This document shows, piece after piece, positions 41,525 to 50,358 of a DNA stretch of 64,000 nt. How positions within the stretch are numbered: the stretch's first letter is position 1; every line of letters starts with the position of its first letter. Position numbers and translations under genes: made by a program. The notes under the pieces were generated by a model. That model was given only the letters and a program-made list of their open reading frames with translations, had not been told where the DNA came from and made no database searches. Source of the DNA: Bacteroidota bacterium (GTDB taxonomy: Bacteria; Bacteroidota; Bacteroidia; Bacteroidales; UBA1715); the NCBI GenBank assembly GCA_009786075.1, contig WQTX01000003.1:16308-80307 (forward strand), read 5' to 3'.

Positions 41525-43093
41525 ATGAATACAATAAGAAAACTGCCTATTGGCGTACAAGATTTTGAGTATCTGCGTACAAATAACTTTTTGTATGTAG
41601 ATAAAACGCAATATATTTATCAATTACTGCAAGGGAAACCTTACTTTCTCGGTCGCCCGCGCAGGTTTGGCAAAAGTTTGTTTCTTTCAACGCTCAAAGC
41701 CTATTTTGAAGGCAAAAAAGAACTTTTTGAAGGTCTGAAAATTGCCGAATTGGAGACTGATTGGACAAAATATCCTGTTATTTATATTGATTTTAATGTT
41801 GGATTGTTTATCAACGCCGAAAATGTGTCGGAACGCATCGAAGAAATGATGGACGAACTAAAAGTGCTGTGGAGTCTAAACAAAGAAAGTGGCACCATAC
41901 CTTCGCTCTTTCAAAAAATTATTAGAGCAGCACACGAGCAAACAGGCAAGCCGGTAGTGGTACTTATTGATGAATACGACAAACCACTAATAAACACAAT
42001 GGATAATGAAGAGGAAAATGAAAAAATCAAACTCATTTTAAAATCATTCTATGGCGTTTTGAAAAGTAATGATGCTTACCTGCGTTTTGTTTTCCTCACC
42101 GGCGTAACAAAATTCTCAAAAGTCAGCATTTTTAGCGATTTAAACCACCTGACCGATATTAGTTTAGACGAAAAATTCGCCGAGATTTGTGGAATTTCAG
42201 AAGCCGAATTATTGCAAAATTTCCAACCCGAAATTCAAGCATTGGCAGAACGCCGAAAATTGACATACGAACAAGCAACCGCAAAACTAAAACAACTGTA
42301 TGACGGTTATCATTTTGCCAAAGAAAGTGCTGATATGTACAACCCTTTTAGCTTGTTAAATACCTTTGCAAAATTAGATTTTGCCTATTATTGGTTTGCC
42401 ACAGGTACGCCTACTTTTTTGGCAAAAACATTACGTTATCAAAATTTTGATATTCGCAAATTTGACAACGATGTTTTAATTTCAGCAAATTCAATAATGG
42501 ATTATCGTGCAGAGGGCGGAAATCTTATACCGTTGCTTTATCAGAGCGGATATTTGACAATAAAATCCTATAACCAAAAATTTAATTCTTATGTATTAGG
42601 TTTTCCCAACGAAGAAGTAAAATATGGTTTTTTAAATGAACTTTTGCCGGCGTTTGTGCAAACACCCATTACAACAGGGAATTTTTCTGTTGTGGAATTT
42701 TCACAACAAATAGAAAATAATGATATTGAGGGTTTTATGACCTCTCTAAAAGCATTTTTTGCAGCAATTCCTTACGATGCCATAAAACAAGAACACCGAG
42801 ATGAACAATATTATCAACACGTTTTTTATTTGCTTTTTACTTTGATTGGCGAATTTGTACAAACCGAAGTAAAAAACAATAAAGGCAGAGCCGATGCTGT
42901 TGTAAAAACAGCCGATAGTATTTATGTTTTCGAGTTCAAAATGGACGACAACGCCACTGCCGAAGATGCCCTCGCACAAATTAACAGCAAAGATTACGCA
43001 ATTCCCTACACCGCAGACAATAGAAAAATTGTAAAAATTGGAGTGGAATTTTCGCAAACGGAAAGAGGTGTAATACGTTGGTTAATAGAGTAA
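41525..43093 (+). CDS. AAA-ATPase-like / PD-(D/E)XK nuclease (DUF1703-type) protein
   Basis: 522 residues from ATG 41525 (the track starts two codons earlier at a TTG). The N-terminal AAA-ATPase-like domain has 'PIGVQDFEYLRTNNFLYVDK' , a degenerate P-loop 'GRPRRFGKSLFL' and Walker B 'VVLIDEYDKPL'. The C-terminus carries the PD-(D/E)XK core 'GRADAVVKTADSIYVFEFKMD' (in part): Asp, Glu and Lys as E-x-K. This family is multicopy in many Bacteroidales; its role is not established. Confidence 0.88.
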   Translation: MNTIRKLPIGVQDFEYLRTNNFLYVDKTQYIYQLLQGKPYFLGRPRRFGKSLFLSTLKAYFEGKKELFEGLKIAELETDWTKYPVIYIDFNVGLFINAENVSERIEEMMDELKVLWSLNKESGTIPSLFQKIIRAAHEQTGKPVVVLIDEYDKPLINTMDNEEENEKIKLILKSFYGVLKSNDAYLRFVFLTGVTKFSKVSIFSDLNHLTDISLDEKFAEICGISEAELLQNFQPEIQALAERRKLTYEQATAKLKQLYDGYHFAKESADMYNPFSLLNTFAKLDFAYYWFATGTPTFLAKTLRYQNFDIRKFDNDVLISANSIMDYRAEGGNLIPLLYQSGYLTIKSYNQKFNSYVLGFPNEEVKYGFLNELLPAFVQTPITTGNFSVVEFSQQIENNDIEGFMTSLKAFFAAIPYDAIKQEHRDEQYYQHVFYLLFTLIGEFVQTEVKNNKGRADAVVKTADSIYVFEFKMDDNATAEDALAQINSKDYAIPYTADNRKIVKIGVEFSQTERGVIRWLIE

Positions 43094-43126
43094 AAAGATA
43101 AGAAACGAACAGAAAAACGACATATC

Positions 43127-44068
43127 ATGCAAATTTCAGTTGTAATACCATTGCTGAACGAAGAAGAATCAATTCCCGAATTGTGTTCGTGGATTGACGA
43201 GGTAATGAAAAAGCATTCATTTTCGTACGAAATAATTCTTGTGGACGACGGCAGCACCGACAATTCGTGGCACGCAATAGAACAATGCGCCGTAAAAAAT
43301 GCCAACATAAAAGGTATTAAATTCCAACGGAATTACGGAAAATCGGGCGGCTTATACAAGGGTTTCGAGGCAGCGCAGGGCGATGTGGTTATTACCATGG
43401 ACGCCGACCTGCAAGACAGCCCCGAAGAAATTCCCGAACTCTACCGCATGATAACAGAGGAAGGCTACGATTTGGTGTCGGGCTGGAAAAAGAAACGCTA
43501 CGACCCGCTGCTTACCAAAAATTTGCCGAGTAAATTTTATAACGCCACCGTACGTTTGTTTACCGGTATACGCCTGCACGATTTTAATTGCGGACTGAAA
43601 GCCTACAAACGCCAAGTGGTAAAAAGCGTGGAAGTGTACGGCGAAATGCACCGCTATATGCCGGTGCTGGCAAAATGGGCAGGTTTCAAAAAAATAGGCG
43701 AAAAAGTGGTGCAGCACCAAGAACGCAAGTACGGCACAAGTAAATTCGGTATGGAACGTTTTATTCGAGGTCCGCTCGACTTACTGTCGGTGCTGTTTAT
43801 TGCAAAATTCAGCAAACGCCCCATGCACTTGTTTGGCGGTATGGGTGTGATTTGTTTCGTTGCCGGAGCTATTATTCTGGCATATTTATCGTATATGAAA
43901 ATAGCCCTGTCGGTGTATAATATGACTCAACGACCATTGTTTTACTTGGGAATTGTGTGTTTGATTGTTGGCTTCCAATTGTTCCTGACCGGATTTTTGG
44001 CGGAATTGATTTCGCGGTCGGCGGCGAGTAAAAATGAGTATTTGTGTGAAAAAAAACTGAATACATAA
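43127..44068 (+). CDS. GT2 glycosyltransferase, DPM1/GtrB-like, membrane anchored
   Basis: GT-A fold: 'VVIPLLNEEESIPEL', 'ILVDDGSTDNSW' and 'VITMDADLQDSPEEIPEL', with a C-terminal pair of membrane helices (about 230-300). Such enzymes load a sugar on a polyprenyl phosphate at the inner membrane or add it to a lipid-linked glycan. A C/G-rich repeat begins immediately after the stop codon. Confidence 0.88.
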   Translation: MQISVVIPLLNEEESIPELCSWIDEVMKKHSFSYEIILVDDGSTDNSWHAIEQCAVKNANIKGIKFQRNYGKSGGLYKGFEAAQGDVVITMDADLQDSPEEIPELYRMITEEGYDLVSGWKKKRYDPLLTKNLPSKFYNATVRLFTGIRLHDFNCGLKAYKRQVVKSVEVYGEMHRYMPVLAKWAGFKKIGEKVVQHQERKYGTSKFGMERFIRGPLDLLSVLFIAKFSKRPMHLFGGMGVICFVAGAIILAYLSYMKIALSVYNMTQRPLFYLGIVCLIVGFQLFLTGFLAELISRSAASKNEYLCEKKLNT

Positions 44069-44243
44069 AAAGCCCCCTAAATCCCCCTCAAGGGGGACTT
44101 AAACAAACTTTTCCAAAGTTTAGAACTTTGGAAAAGTTACAGTTGCGAAACAAAGAAAACAAGTAAATAAGATGACAAATAAACAAGATAAAAACAACTC
44201 TGTTCCTTCTCCTCCCCTTGAGGGGGAGGCTGGGAGGGGGCTT
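44069..44243. repeat. Bipartite C/G-rich element before the GT4 gene
   Basis: It starts 'AAAGCCCCCTAAATCCCCCT' one base after the GT2 stop codon and ends 'GAGGGGGAGGCTGGGAGGGG'. An AACTTTTCC palindrome (44106-44138) sits inside it. The right end codes for the N-terminus of the next gene. Confidence 0.85.
44106..44138. repeat. AACTTTTCC palindrome, copy 3
   Basis: Identical 15-bp stem and TAG loop as copy 1, nested in the bipartite element. Confidence 0.8.
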
Positions 44244-45371
44244 TCTTTCCTCAGCATAGCTCCCGCATACCCCCTACGCGGCGGCATAGCCGATTTCAAC
44301 GAAGCACTTACCCGCAGTTTGTGCGCACAAGGTTTCGATGCTTCTATAATTTCGTATGGTAAGCAATACCCCTCGTTGCTTTTTCCGGGTAGAACGCAGT
44401 TTTCCACATCGACTGCGCCAACAGATTTACGTATTGCAACACTGCTTCATTCCTACAATCCGTTCAATTGGCGGAAGGTTGCAAATTACATTGTGAACGA
44501 AAATCCTAATGTTCTGTTACTGCATTTTTGGATGCCGTTTTTTGCGCCTGCGCTTGGATCTATTGCCAAACGAGTAAAAAAATGTCTTCCGCAGGTTACA
44601 ATTTGCGCTGTGTGCCACAATTTTTTGCCGCACGAACGTTCACGGTTCGATGCTGCTCTTGCAACATATTTTGCCAAACGTTGCGATTGTTTTGTAGCAA
44701 TGTCGCAATCGGTATTGTCTGATATACAGGAATTTGCCCCCGACAAAAAAGCGATTTATACACCGCACCCCATGTACGATAATTTTGGCGAAGCCGTAAG
44801 CAAAACCGAAGCTGCCGAAGCATTGAATTTGCCTGCCGATAAAAATTATGTGCTATTTTTCGGTTTGGTGCGCAAATACAAAGGGCTTGATTTACTCTTG
44901 CAAGCATTTGCCAAAAAAGCATTAAACGATAAAAATATAATGCTGCTCGTAGCCGGCGAATTTTACGAAAACCCCGAAATTTACACCAAACAAATCGAAG
45001 AACTCGGCATTGCCGACAGGGTAATTATTCACAATGAATTTATTGTCCACGACCGTGTACGCCTGTATTTTTCGCTTGCCGATATTGTGGCGCAAACTTA
45101 CCACACGGCTACGCAAAGCGGCATTACGCAAATAGCCTTTCATTTCAATTTGCCCATGCTTGTAACCAATGTTGGCGGACTTTCGGAAATTGTGAAATAC
45201 CGCGAAATGGGCTATGTGTGTGAAAAAAATCCACAGGAAATAGCCGAAGCGCTTGCCGATTTTTATGAAAATAACCGTGCGGAAGATTTTAGAAAAGTGG
45301 TAATTGCCGAAAAACAAAAATACTCGTGGGAGCGGTTTGTGGAAATGTTGGAAAAAGTAATAAGTCGCTAA
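44172..45371 (+). CDS. GT4-family glycosyltransferase with repeat-derived N-terminus
   Basis: The GT-B N-domain begins 'LSFLSIAPAYPLRGGIADFN'; the donor domain has 'VLFFGLVRKYKGLDLLLQAF' and 'THTATQSGITQIAFHFNLPM'-like binding residues (here 'YHTATQSGITQIAF'). The first ~24 residues ('SVPSPPLEGEAGRGL') are encoded by the dispersed repeat; no ATG occurs between the repeat and the conserved 'FLSIAPAYP', so the repeat has replaced the original start. It overlaps nothing downstream and the TamL-like gene starts 8 nt later. Confidence 0.85.
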   Translation: MTNKQDKNNSVPSPPLEGEAGRGLSFLSIAPAYPLRGGIADFNEALTRSLCAQGFDASIISYGKQYPSLLFPGRTQFSTSTAPTDLRIATLLHSYNPFNWRKVANYIVNENPNVLLLHFWMPFFAPALGSIAKRVKKCLPQVTICAVCHNFLPHERSRFDAALATYFAKRCDCFVAMSQSVLSDIQEFAPDKKAIYTPHPMYDNFGEAVSKTEAAEALNLPADKNYVLFFGLVRKYKGLDLLLQAFAKKALNDKNIMLLVAGEFYENPEIYTKQIEELGIADRVIIHNEFIVHDRVRLYFSLADIVAQTYHTATQSGITQIAFHFNLPMLVTNVGGLSEIVKYREMGYVCEKNPQEIAEALADFYENNRAEDFRKVVIAEKQKYSWERFVEMLEKVISR

Positions 45372-45378
45372 AAAAATT

Positions 45379-47706
45379 ATGCAAAAAAATCCCACCCTCA
45401 TCAAACTCCTTTTCGTAAGCTTTGTAAGCCTACTCGGATTTTCGCAGTGTGTGATTACCAATAAAATTCCGGCAGACAAAAAATTACTCGTCAAAAATTC
45501 CATTTCGATTGATAACAGGAATATCTCGAGAGATGAATTGAGTACACATTTGTCGCAAAAACCTAACCGGCGGACGCTGTTTCTGCGTGCGGGCGCATGG
45601 GTGTATTTGAAAACCGAACATTCGCAAAAACGATTTCCTGTGTGGTTGAACAAAACGTTTGGCGAAGCGCCCGTGTACTACGATTCGCTTGCTACCCAAA
45701 AAAGCAAAGAACAGTTTCGCATTTTTTTAAACGAACGGGGTTTTTATGCTGCCGACATACAAGCGAGTTCGCGCCCACGAGGGCGGCACAATAAGAAAGT
45801 TGTTGTGCATTACGATATTTCCGCAGGCAATAAATATATGATTAGCTCAATTACGTATGCCATTGCCGACACAAATTTGCTCAAAATTGTAAAACAGCGG
45901 CGAAATGCAAATTCCACAATACTGACACCACCGGTTGCCTTCGATATTCAACTTTTGCAAAATGAGCAACGGCGTATGACACGCCAAATAACCGCTGCCG
46001 GTTATTTCGGATTTACCACCGACAATATTTTTTACACCGCCGACACGTCAAGGGGATTCAACGATGTACACCTCGAAATTAGCATAAAACCAAACGAAAA
46101 CGATGAGCAGGGTTTGTTTCGCAAGTACAAAATCGGCAACGTGCTGGTGTTTCCCGATTTCAATCCGAATGATGCCGTACGCCGCTCTGTGCGTTACGAT
46201 ACGCTCCGTTTGCGCGATTCGGTGTATTTTCTTTTTCACAATCCTCGTTTTTTGCGTCCGGTAGTGATTGATAGAATTAACACTATTCGTCCGGGTAATT
46301 TCTATAATAGTATAACCGTTGAACGTATGCAACGGCAATTAAGCCAAAATAAACTGTTTAAACTCACCACTATTTCGTTTGCCGAAACGCAAAAACCCGA
46401 CAGCACACAATTTGGCGAAATTGATTGCCGCATACAACTTACGCCTTTTGCCAAACAATCGGTAAGTGTTGAAATTGAAGGACTGACCACCAGCGGTGAT
46501 TGGGGGGCGGAACTTACGCTTAACTATACACATAGAAATATTTTCCGGGGTGCTGAAAATTTATTTGTTCGTACCCATACCAGAGGCGGACACAATCGAG
46601 CACTGCGTAGCGATAACGGAAAACGTCCGCTTTTCAACACCTACGAATTAGGATTTGAGGTAGGACTTGAAATTCCCAATTTTATTTCGCCCATAAAACC
46701 GCCCCACATGGACACACGCTACACGCCAAGTACAACCATTCGGGCGGCGTACAATATGAGCCAAACCGTAGATTACACCCGCCCCACATTTCAGGTAGGT
46801 TTTGGGTACCGGTGGAACGTTGACCGCAACACGCAGCATGTGCTCAATCCTATCGATATCAGCTATATCAAATACTCCAACAAATCGCAGCGGTTTTTGG
46901 ATTTTTTGAACAACAAAAGTTACTATAAATACAGTTTCGAGGATTATTTGATTTACAGCTCAAATTATTCTTATACATTTTATAATAAACCACAGTATGG
47001 CAATAGTTTACGTAATTTCCGCTACTTCAAACTATATGCCGAAACGGCTGGAAATCTCGTGTATGGAGTTTATAAACTTGCCGGAGCAACTACCAACGAA
47101 ACAGGTCGTTACGAAATGTTTGGGACGAATTTTGCGCAATATGTGAAAACCGAATTTGATTATCGTTACAATCAAACGCTCACACCGAAAGCTTCGAATG
47201 TGTACCGCATATATGCAGGTTTTGGTATTCCCTACGGAAATTCCGAAGCACTGCCAAGTGTGAAAAAATTCTATTCCGGCGGAGCAAGCAGTATGCGGGC
47301 GTGGGCAAGTCGCACGCTTGGTCCGGGCTCTTTTAACGACACCACGGGGCAACTGAAATTTTATTTGGGTGATGTGAAATTAGAGGCAAATTTTGAAACT
47401 CGTTTTCCGCTGTTTTGGATTTTCAACGGCGCATTCTTCGTTGATGCCGGTAATATTTGGGATTGGAAAAACACGGCAATGGACGGTGCCGAATTTTTCG
47501 TAAAATCGTTTTACAAACAAATAGCCATAGGCTCCGGCGTGGGGTTACGTTTAGATTTATCATTCCTGATGTTGCGTTTCGATTGGGGTTTGAAAGTAAA
47601 AGAGGCGTATAAAATTCCCGATACAAATTCGTCGTTTATTTGGGGCAATCGTCCAATGACCGGCAATGATTGGAATTTGACTTTTGCTATTGGGTATCCG
47701 TTTTAG
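45379..47706 (+). CDS. TamL-like Omp85 outer-membrane assembly lipoprotein
   Basis: 775 residues. N-terminal lipoprotein signal 'LLGFSQC'; POTRA-like domains (~100-370); C-terminal Omp85 barrel with the family signature 'GGASSMRAWASRTLGPG' and a terminal beta strand ending in Phe ('TFAIGYPF'). This is the BamA/TamA-superfamily lipoprotein often annotated TamL in Bacteroidota, working in outer-membrane protein or lipid assembly. No tamB is adjacent here. Confidence 0.86.
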   Translation: MQKNPTLIKLLFVSFVSLLGFSQCVITNKIPADKKLLVKNSISIDNRNISRDELSTHLSQKPNRRTLFLRAGAWVYLKTEHSQKRFPVWLNKTFGEAPVYYDSLATQKSKEQFRIFLNERGFYAADIQASSRPRGRHNKKVVVHYDISAGNKYMISSITYAIADTNLLKIVKQRRNANSTILTPPVAFDIQLLQNEQRRMTRQITAAGYFGFTTDNIFYTADTSRGFNDVHLEISIKPNENDEQGLFRKYKIGNVLVFPDFNPNDAVRRSVRYDTLRLRDSVYFLFHNPRFLRPVVIDRINTIRPGNFYNSITVERMQRQLSQNKLFKLTTISFAETQKPDSTQFGEIDCRIQLTPFAKQSVSVEIEGLTTSGDWGAELTLNYTHRNIFRGAENLFVRTHTRGGHNRALRSDNGKRPLFNTYELGFEVGLEIPNFISPIKPPHMDTRYTPSTTIRAAYNMSQTVDYTRPTFQVGFGYRWNVDRNTQHVLNPIDISYIKYSNKSQRFLDFLNNKSYYKYSFEDYLIYSSNYSYTFYNKPQYGNSLRNFRYFKLYAETAGNLVYGVYKLAGATTNETGRYEMFGTNFAQYVKTEFDYRYNQTLTPKASNVYRIYAGFGIPYGNSEALPSVKKFYSGGASSMRAWASRTLGPGSFNDTTGQLKFYLGDVKLEANFETRFPLFWIFNGAFFVDAGNIWDWKNTAMDGAEFFVKSFYKQIAIGSGVGLRLDLSFLMLRFDWGLKVKEAYKIPDTNSSFIWGNRPMTGNDWNLTFAIGYPF

Positions 47707-47777
47707 TTAGGTACGAGGTTTTTAGATACGAGATACAAGGGTTTTAGATACAAAATAGATAAAACGCTACGCTGATA

Positions 47778-47803
47778 AAATTTATCGCCATAGGCATTTA
47801 TCT
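47778..47803. repeat. 26-bp inverted repeat, left copy
   Basis: The complement of this repeat occurs perfectly at 48820-48845, so the two flank the GT2 gene (core GATAAATGCCTATGGCGATA). Confidence 0.85.
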
Positions 47804-47825
47804 TTTTTTGTTTCTAATTTATTAC

Positions 47826-47833
47826 TACTTTTG
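47826..47833 (+). promoter_or_regulatory. Predicted promoter -7 element of the second GT2 gene
   Basis: TACTTTTG matches TAnnTTTG, 16 nt before the ATG at 47850; TTTG at 47807-47810 could be a -33 element with a short spacer. Confidence 0.5.
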
Positions 47834-47849
47834 CAAAAAAATTACCCTA

Positions 47850-48791
47850 ATGGAAACAAATTCAAATCCGATTGATTGCTCAATTGTAGCTTCGGTTTAC
47901 AACGAAGAAGCCGGTATACAACTGTTTTACAACGCATTGAGCGAAGCAATGCAAAGTTTGAAAATAAGTTACGAAATTATTTTCGTAAACGACGGTAGTC
48001 GCGATAATAGTTTGCAGTTTTTGCAACAATTCGCCCGTACCGACAAAGCGATGCGAGTAATTGATTTTTCACGCAATTTCGGGCACGAAGCCGCCATGCT
48101 CGCCGGTGTAGACCACGCCAAGGGCAATGCAATTATTTGTATGGACAGCGACCTGCAACACCCGCCTGCGCTCATAGCCGAAATGTTACAAAAACACGCC
48201 GAAGGTTTCGATGTGGTAAATATGGTGCGCACCGATAGAAAAGATAGCAGCATGTTGCACAAAATGCGTTCAAAATTGTTTTATAAATTCATGAATGGTA
48301 TTTCTTCGGTAAAACTTGCCGAAAATGCTTCGGATTTTTTCTTGATTTCCCGTAAAGTGAGCAGTATTTTGCGTAGCGATTTTAGAGAACGAACACGGTT
48401 TTTGCGTGGAATTATTCAATTGGTGGGTTTTAACAAAACTACTATTGCCTACGTTGCACCTCCGCGAATTGCAGGCGAAAGTCATTATTCATTCATGAAA
48501 TTGCTTAAATTATCATTTACTGCGGTGTCGTCGTTTTCAAATGTTCCATTGCGTTTAGGTATTTTTGTTGGGTTGTTGTTTATTGGCGTAAGCGTGGCGT
48601 TGATTGTATATTCTATCGTAATGTGGTTGCTCGGCGAAACTATTCCCGGTTACACCACATTGATTACATTTATGAGCGCATTTGCCGGCATACAATTGTT
48701 TATAACCGGTTTGATTGGGCAATATATGAGTTATATTTTTGATGAAATAAAGGGGCGACCGATTTATATTGTGAATGAGATAATTGAGTAA
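47850..48791 (+). CDS. GT2 glycosyltransferase, DPM1/GtrB-like, membrane anchored
   Basis: I start at ATG 47850 ('METNSNPID'), not at the track's 47808. GT-A motifs: 'SIVASVYNEEAGIQ', 'IFVNDGSRDNS' and 'IICMDSDLQHPPALI', then two C-terminal membrane helices (about 230-300). It transfers a sugar to polyprenyl phosphate. The gene is flanked by a 26-bp perfect inverted repeat. Confidence 0.88.
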   Translation: METNSNPIDCSIVASVYNEEAGIQLFYNALSEAMQSLKISYEIIFVNDGSRDNSLQFLQQFARTDKAMRVIDFSRNFGHEAAMLAGVDHAKGNAIICMDSDLQHPPALIAEMLQKHAEGFDVVNMVRTDRKDSSMLHKMRSKLFYKFMNGISSVKLAENASDFFLISRKVSSILRSDFRERTRFLRGIIQLVGFNKTTIAYVAPPRIAGESHYSFMKLLKLSFTAVSSFSNVPLRLGIFVGLLFIGVSVALIVYSIVMWLLGETIPGYTTLITFMSAFAGIQLFITGLIGQYMSYIFDEIKGRPIYIVNEIIE

Positions 48792-48819
48792 TTGAAAAGA
48801 TAAACGCTTCGCGATAAAG

Positions 48820-48845
48820 AGATAAATGCCTATGGCGATAAATTT
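48820..48845. repeat. 26-bp inverted repeat, right copy
   Basis: Perfect reverse complement of 47778-47803. It overlaps the stop codon of the DUF6056-like gene. Confidence 0.85.
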
Positions 48846-50277
48846 ACCGGCGAAGCATAAATTCTTCCAACGTTTGGCTGTCGTCTGCCAGTACGCTTTT
48901 ACCGAAATATGTGGAAACAATCCAATGAACCCACGTCTTTTTTTCTGTTGGAACTTCAAACCAATAGAGGGTCTTTGTGGTGGCATTTACTCGCGGCACA
49001 CGCACGGGGTCGTCGGTGCTTTTTTCAATATAATTGTACAACCACAAAATTTCCGTCGATTCTTTTTTGGCGCGTCCGGTAAAAATATCTCCGGCAGCGT
49101 TTTTCAAATTGGTGGAAGTTGCAATTCCTAAAAACAAGCCCACGAGCAGGCAAGAATACGACAGTGATTTCGGAAAAATGGTTTTTCTCGCAAATCCGGA
49201 ATTTTTAATCATGTAAACAATTGACATAATACATACAATTGCCACAAAATAATTTGGCATTATTCCTCTAATTCTAAAATTATTTCCAAAAGAATACAAA
49301 ACAATTAAGCAACCGGAAAATAGTACTACCAATAATACAACTACTTTGACGTTCAGTAATTTTTCCGAGAAATAGCACATTCCAGCTTTTAAATTTTTAT
49401 AGAAAAACATGCCAAGCAACAAGAATAAAAACGGCAGATTGAAAATATGTTGCAATATGCCCGACCAAGAATATTGAAAACTGTAATACATACTCGACAA
49501 TAAACTGCTGTCCTCATGTATTGCCCTTTCGGCAGTGAGCCTGCCCAATGTGCCGGGCGAAAAAATTACGGCAAGCATTAAAACAAGCGAAGCGATTAAA
49601 AGAATTTTCGATGTTTTGCTGATTTTTTGTTTTTTCAGAACAGAATTTATAAAAAACACCAACACGGTAAGAAATGTTATTATAGCCCAATTTTCGTGCG
49701 AACCAGTAACAAGAAACAACAAAATGGGACTTGCAACGAGAAACAAAATATTTCTTTTTGCATTGAAATGCCTGAAAAACAGCCCCAACAGCAAGAAATA
49801 AAAAATTAAAGGAATGGTATATACAGTTGCCCCCGAATACCAATAAAATTGCCTAATATCCGGTGAAAAAAGGTAGAAAAAACTAATAAGAACTAACGAA
49901 AAAACAAAATTTTCCACTTTGTTTTTATTAAATGCATTGAAAAAATAATGTGCGCTTGCCAGCAAAAAAGTAACAATTGCAACGGGAAAGATTTTGGAAA
50001 AATATATGTTCATAAATGGTCGTCCGGGAAAAAGCATAAATAGCGGATTGGCAAAACGACCATTGTAGCCATCAAAATACCAATGCCAAATGCCTGCAAT
50101 ATAATTGTGGTGGGTGTAAAAAAACGAGTGGTGCATGTCGTCGCTTGCACCCGGAAGGTTGTAAAAAGAAATTATGATAAAAGGAAGTAGTATAATAATT
50201 CCCAAAATTGCTGTTGCAATTAATAGCGGTTTTTCGCCCGACAAGTGGGAAATAGATTTTTTGAATAATTGTAACAT
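48844..50277 (-). CDS. DUF6056-like polytopic membrane protein
   Basis: From ATG 50277 ('MLQLFKKS'), ~477 residues with about ten membrane helices. 'LPGASDDMHHSFF', 'GYNGRFANPLF' and 'VTGSHENWAII' are the conserved loops of DUF6056-type proteins, which resemble GT-C glycosyltransferases (acidic residues in the first loop) and often lie in polysaccharide loci. The track start adds an implausible extension. Function not shown. Confidence 0.72.
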   Translation of the reverse strand: MLQLFKKSISHLSGEKPLLIATAILGIIILLPFIIISFYNLPGASDDMHHSFFYTHHNYIAGIWHWYFDGYNGRFANPLFMLFPGRPFMNIYFSKIFPVAIVTFLLASAHYFFNAFNKNKVENFVFSLVLISFFYLFSPDIRQFYWYSGATVYTIPLIFYFLLLGLFFRHFNAKRNILFLVASPILLFLVTGSHENWAIITFLTVLVFFINSVLKKQKISKTSKILLIASLVLMLAVIFSPGTLGRLTAERAIHEDSSLLSSMYYSFQYSWSGILQHIFNLPFLFLLLGMFFYKNLKAGMCYFSEKLLNVKVVVLLVVLFSGCLIVLYSFGNNFRIRGIMPNYFVAIVCIMSIVYMIKNSGFARKTIFPKSLSYSCLLVGLFLGIATSTNLKNAAGDIFTGRAKKESTEILWLYNYIEKSTDDPVRVPRVNATTKTLYWFEVPTEKKTWVHWIVSTYFGKSVLADDSQTLEEFMLRR

Positions 50278-50343
50278 GATTATGTTCCGTTTTAAATTAC
50301 GGCAAAATTCGATTTTTTTTCCAACAAAACAAAATTTAATGTG

Positions 50344-50351
50344 TAAGTTTG
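50344..50351 (+). promoter_or_regulatory. Predicted promoter -7 element of rsmF
   Basis: TAAGTTTG matches TAnnTTTG, only 7 nt before the ATG, which would give a nearly leaderless mRNA. Confidence 0.4.
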
Positions 50352-50358
50352 CAAGCAA

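Noticed and set aside
41089-43093. Toxin-antitoxin or defence system
   Set aside because: The XRE gene and the ATPase have separate promoters and the family is multicopy without a proven toxin role; recorded only as a possible module.
43872-44407. Minus-strand ORFs at 43872-44066 and 44120-44407
   Set aside because: Shadows of the GT2 gene and of the repeat element with no signal or family match.
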